A DNA stretch of 64,000 bases. It comes from Narthecium ossifragum (Eukaryota; Streptophyta; Magnoliopsida; Dioscoreales; Nartheciaceae). Every line of letters starts with the position of its first letter. Positions within the stretch are counted from its first letter, which is position 1. A program made the position numbers and the translations under genes. Shown piece by piece: positions 60,584 to 64,000 of the stretch. The notes under the pieces are model-generated. The model worked only from the letters and a program-made list of their open reading frames with translations, was not told where the DNA came from and made no database searches. Location of the stretch: assembly GCA_963920575.1 (NCBI GenBank), contig OY986967.1:27047137-27111136 (forward strand). The letters are read 5' to 3'.

Positions 60584-60856
60584 GTGGAGCAGCGGGTGGC
60601 GAAGAAGCTAAAGGAGAAGGAGAAGGAGCTTGATAAGGTTAGCCGGAGAAACGCGGAGCTGGAGGAGATGGTGAGGCAGCTCAGCGTGGAGGGTCAGATG
60701 TGGCTCAACGCCGCGAGGGAAAGCAAGGCCTTGGTGGCCAATCTCAGGTCCACCCTCGAGCACATGCTCCTCCAGAACGCGGCTCAAATCAAAGAGGGTT
60801 GTGGCGAGAGCGACGCCGGCATAGGTCTTCCGGCGGACGACGCCCAGTCATGCTGC
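60584..60856 (+). pseudogene. Captured BOI-type E3 ligase coiled-coil fragment
   Basis: VEQRVAKKLKEKEKELDKVS, RRNAELEEMVRQLSVEGQMW and ALVANLRSTLEHMLLQ match the conserved coiled-coil region upstream of the RING finger in plant BOI/BRG E3 ubiquitin ligases. DDAQSCCFNGDD is also typical of the linker. The RING domain is missing: the frame runs into the right terminal repeat and ends at 60943. Confidence 0.82.
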
Positions 60857-61079
60857 TTCAACGGCGATGACAGCAGAACGCCGGTGGCTGCATGGCGGAT
60901 GTGTGACGTCACGGTCGAGTGCATCGTTACCGTGCATCATTAAATGCGGCAGCGTGAGAGAATGGCAGGGGTAAATTTGTCTCAAAAATATAACTTTGAC
61001 CTGAATTGAAAGAAAAGACGAAAACGGACTTGATTTGTAAAATTGATAATCAAATGGATTTAATATGATAATAATATCC

Positions 61080-61875
61080 TATCTTTTTTTTATGAGACGC
61101 GCCTGAGGCTATAATTACAAACCGGCTAAATTATGTTTTTGATATTTATAAAATCCCGCACGTACCACTTTTTAGTATCTATAATTTACACATTATTATT
61201 TTGATACCTCATTTATCAATACTATTTTGTTATGATGTGATACTCAAACGGCTTCAAATAACAAACGATAAATTAATCACGTGACCAATCTATATAAATT
61301 GGTCACGTGACCAAACTAAGTCACATGACCAGTGCGTGTTAACGGCATATTCACCCTCTTTCACCTCTTTAATGTTGTAAAAGGGGAAAAGTTAGACGGA
61401 CTCGGAGCCGGAGGTGGCTGTGGCAGTTGGGAGGGAGAAGGGGTAAGGAGAGGTGGGTGGTAGTGGTCGCACAGTCGGGTCTTCCCATTGGCAAACTTGG
61501 AGGAGGGCGACGGCGGTGGAGCGGAGTGACCAGATGAAGGTGGTATGGGCAGAGGCGAAGGCGTGCCGGGATCGAACCGTTGTTGCGCTCTGCACCGTGA
61601 CACAAACTCCTCCTTCTCTAGGTAGCATGGCAGCAACCCATCTCTAGCTCTTCTCTTCTTCTTCCAAACGTTTCAAATCAAAGATGGGCTTCTTCTCTCC
61701 ATCAAAGCTCCAAGCTTTCGAATCACCATCTTCTTTTCTCCTAAAAACCATTATGTTTTCCTCCATAGCATCTCTTCCTTTCTCACTAAGTCTTCTCTCC
61801 CCCTTCATCCACCCCTTCCCTCCCTCATCTTCTCCAACCTAAGAGCATAGCATAGGAAGGCAAAGCTCTCCTCCA
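61080..61875. other. Spacer with a short perfect-type palindrome
   Basis: At 61278-61310, TCACGTGACCAAT and ATTGGTCACGTGA are inverted around an 8-bp loop. Three CACGTGAC or CACATGAC sites occur within about 60 bp. A GC-richer stretch (61380-61640) has open frames on both strands without a recognisable family. Confidence 0.45.
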
Positions 61876-62300
61876 ATGGCAGAGGCAGCAGACACCCTCA
61901 TCCCCCATTTAAGAGCTCGTCGCCTCTCCGCCAAAAAAACCCACAAAACCAACCAAGAATTTGTTATGGTTTCCTCTCGAAATCCATCGTTGCCTCTGTT
62001 TTCATTGTTCTACTCCCCTTGTTCCCCTCCTAAGCTCAAGAGCTCATAAATCTCTCCGTCTTCACCAGAAGCTGGGAGCTCCTCCACCTCCTCATCGTCA
62101 GCATCGCCATCTCCTACGGCCTCTTCAGTGCCGGAATGCTGACAATGAGGTGGAGAAGGACCCCGCGTGGAAATTCGACAACCCCAATCCTACATCGCCC
62201 AAATCCTTCATGTTTCCTCTGCTTTTGACGACGAGGAGGCCAAGACGCCGCCAATGAGAGCAAGATCAAAACTTGGAACTCCCAATACCACTGTAACAAC
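61876..62300 (+). pseudogene. Degenerate copy of a small plant membrane-protein gene
   Basis: Starts MAEAADTLIPHLRARRLSAK, then frameshifts. Across frames one reads VFTRSWELLHLLIVSIAISY, RNADNEVEKDPAWKF, then SYIAQILHVSSAFDDEE and KIKTWNSQYH-like sequence. This order (hydrophobic segment, YxxQxLxVSSxFDDE block) recalls an uncharacterised plant membrane-protein family that I know only by pattern. At least three frame changes break it. Its last segment is followed by a tandem near-duplicate (about 62265-62310 and 62365-62405). Confidence 0.65.
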
Positions 62301-62616
62301 CCCCGCCGTCCGGGGCCGCCCAGGGCCTGCGAGCTCCGTACAGGATCCACCCGAGGAAGAGCAAGATCAAAACTTGGAACTCCCAGTACCACTGTAACAG
62401 CCCCCGCCGTCTGGTGCCGCCCATGGCCTGCGGGCTCCGTCCAGGATCCACCCGAGGGCATCCCGGGACCGCTCCAAGGCAAGCACGCTTAATAGTTTTC
62501 TGACGTTTCACTGTCATCACGGCTTTAAAACGCATTGTGTCTTATAAGGGTTATTGATATATTTATTATTTACGTGGGGTTGCTTACCCGGTTACCTGGT
62601 AAAGTAGACCTACTTA
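62301..62616. other. Spacer with short tandem duplication
   Basis: CAAGATCAAAACTTGGAACT followed by CCCA(A/G)TACCACTGTAAC occurs twice, about 100 bp apart, each followed by CCCCCGCCGTC. Otherwise nothing recognisable. Confidence 0.55.
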
Positions 62617-63691
62617 GGCTCTGTTTGGAAGTGCGTTTGCACAGCCCAAACGCGCTTTTTTTTGGACCAGACGCGGTCGTGTTCATAAAAATCTTATTTG
62701 GCGAATTATTTTTACTAGTGGGGACCACTCCCAAACCGCGTCAAAATTGAAGCAGCTGAGAGGTGCTTCGCATTGTCCGCAACCGGGTCGCGACGTAGAA
62801 AATCACGTACGAGTCTCTCTCCCTCTCCCGCAAAACCTCTCTTACACGCCCCAGCGAAACCTATCTTCCACGCCCTAGCGAAACATCTTCCACTCCCTAG
62901 CTTTTACGTCGCGGCGTAAAAAACCATGCACATGTCCCTCTCCCCACCTCGAATCTCGACGACCTCAACGGCTCGCCGGCTCGCCTCTCTCTTCCAATCC
63001 GGAGGTCTCTCGCCCGACGCTTCAACGCCGCCCATCTCTCTCTCCTACCTCGTCGGTCTCTCGCTCGACGCTTCAACGCCGCAGAACCCTTCTCCCCACC
63101 TTCCTCTGAATGCCGGAACCCATCTCCCCACCTCACGCCGGAACCCATCTCCCCATCTCCCTCTTAGCGCGCTGGGCTTTTCACTCTGGTTGCCCTGGGG
63201 TTTTTCCTCTACACGTGCTCCAACATCGGGCCGAGGGCCATGGCCCACCACCAGTGGTACAGGGAAAAGTTTGGCTCGGAGTACCAGGAGTCGAGGAAGG
63301 CCGTCGTACCCTTCATCTACTAGCTAGTGTCGTCCCTGCGACTGCGATCAAGTGTATGCTCTTCTTCCAGTATCTACTCGTGCTTTTCTGCTCTTTGTTT
63401 TTAATCATTATTTTTTCCATAATTATTTTATTGGACATAAAAAATAATTAATTAGTTATATGCAGTGTAAAAAATTTATTTGATCATTTGAATGAAAAAT
63501 TAATATTTTACATCACACCGCAGTTCGAACTATGCACACACCCAAACAACAATATGCATAAACACACTTTTCTATCACAATTATTAAAATTACATGTCAA
63601 ACACTTTTTAAGTTGCTATCACACCACACTTCGCCGCAGTTTAGAAACGCATCGCAACCGTAAAAAACACAAAGCACGCCCAAACAGAGCC
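62617..63691. mobile_element. PIF/Harbinger-like element with a captured gene end
   Basis: Ends GGCTCTGTTTGG and CCAAACAGAGCC are perfect 12-bp inverted repeats, with GTGCGTTTG and the diverged inverse further in. Flanking trinucleotides TTA (62614-62616) and TCA (63692-63694) are close to the 3-bp duplication of Harbinger elements. It is 1075 bp without transposase. Confidence 0.75.
63170..63323 (+). pseudogene. Captured 3' end of a DET2-like steroid 5-alpha-reductase
   Basis: The frame from 63204 reads [20 protein letters not shown], then [19 protein letters not shown] and a stop at 63321. This is the conserved C-terminus of steroid 5-alpha-reductases (DET2 in brassinosteroid synthesis), including the AHH-WY-EKFG NADPH-side motif. 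Only about 40 codons are certain; the preceding hydrophobic part is frame-broken. It has its native stop codon. Confidence 0.82.
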
Positions 63692-64000
63692 TCATGTAGG
63701 AGAGAAGTGAGATATGTTTATATAGAGGGAGGAAAGGATACGTAGGATACCAAAGTAAACAAGTTATTTAAAAGTGACTCTACAAACTATTCCACATCTA
63801 CTTGGGTAAAATTCGAATTTACATATTTCTCCACATACACAACATGATAAGTAATTGGACGGACCAACAACACGTGTCACCAGTGTTTTCTGCTGAGCAA
63901 GCATTTATCTAGCTTCATGAAAATAAAGCTTGGAGATGAGCACAGAAAACCTGAATGTGCCATGAAAATTATCATATGAGCAAAACTCAATTAAGCGAAG
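63692..64000. other. 3' end of the window
   Basis: A/T-rich with no gene recognised. Confidence 0.5.

Larger units (their letters stand above)
58807..61079. mobile_element. Pack-MULE with pieces of three host genes
   Basis: Terminal inverted repeats of about 190-205 bp (58807-58999 and about 60872-61079) pair closely: GGAGTTATTATCATATTAAA against the inverted GGATATTATTATCATATTAA, then shared ACAAATCAAGTCCGTTTT, TTTACCCCTGCCATTCTCTC and GCACTCGACC. No clear 9-bp target duplication was found, so one end may be altered. The GC-rich interior has no transposase. It carries a GT47 fragment (+), a receptor-kinase fragment (-) and a BOI-type fragment (+). Confidence 0.88.

Noticed and set aside
59572..60633. 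A 353-codon frame rich in Gly, Arg and Glu
   Set aside because: It lies in the GC-rich filler of a Pack-MULE, has no recognisable domain, and the real gene fragments there are in other frames or strands.
1..64000. Integrated viral sequence (pararetrovirus or other)
   Set aside because: No viral polymerase, coat or movement-protein pattern was seen; the only reverse-transcriptase-associated remnants are L1-type LINE pieces.

Overview
This is nuclear DNA from a flowering plant. It has multi-exon genes with GT-AG introns, chloroplast and mitochondrial housekeeping genes, and hAT, MULE, LINE and SINE elements, and it contains one 200-base assembly gap (42254-42453). The GC-rich gene fragments carried inside MULE-type elements are reminiscent of monocots, but I cannot name the species.

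Seven intact or nearly intact protein genes are supported by joined exons with consistent phase. They are a nepenthesin-type aspartic protease (5036-6599, -), a UBL-WLM-PUB metalloprotease (16194-20306, +), mitochondrial GrpE (24176-27757, +), a plant-specific protein of unknown function (28806-31490, -), chloroplast trigger factor TIG (44428-50128, +), a DUF506 protein (50595-51908, -) and the phosphatase IBR5 (54317-58241, -). An eighth gene, the purine-synthesis enzyme GART (34841-37472, +), keeps its last four exons but lacks the 5' coding part in this window.

The DNA between them is a dense transposon graveyard. At 1-8.8 kb a UGT85-type glucosyltransferase is broken by a hAT element placed at its catalytic-histidine motif and by a LINE in exon 2. 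The end of that gene plus the neighbouring protease is partly duplicated, with an internal deletion. 9.2-15.1 kb is a nest of inverted-repeat elements ending in a 3350-bp hAT element. 20.6-23.7 kb holds a Tourist-like MITE, an antisense LRR-extensin fragment and a hAT derivative with an internal minisatellite. 31.6-36.0 kb holds a Pack-MULE with an ornithine-cyclodeaminase fragment, an LTR-like element between 43-bp direct repeats, and two SINEs. 37.8-44.3 kb holds a sigma-factor fragment, a LINE remnant, the gap, and a 1.1-kb array of a TAGTTACTT motif in both orientations. 58.8-63.7 kb holds a Pack-MULE carrying pieces of three unrelated genes and a Harbinger-like element carrying the end of a steroid 5-alpha-reductase.

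The genes do not form an operon or pathway. Shared themes are organelle proteostasis (GrpE, trigger factor) and ubiquitin-linked proteolysis (the WLM protease). I found no convincing new biological system. The most unusual items are the TAGTTACTT array, the three-gene Pack-MULE, the EPDPDD repeat of the WLM protease, and the splice-boundary deletion in the protease duplicate.
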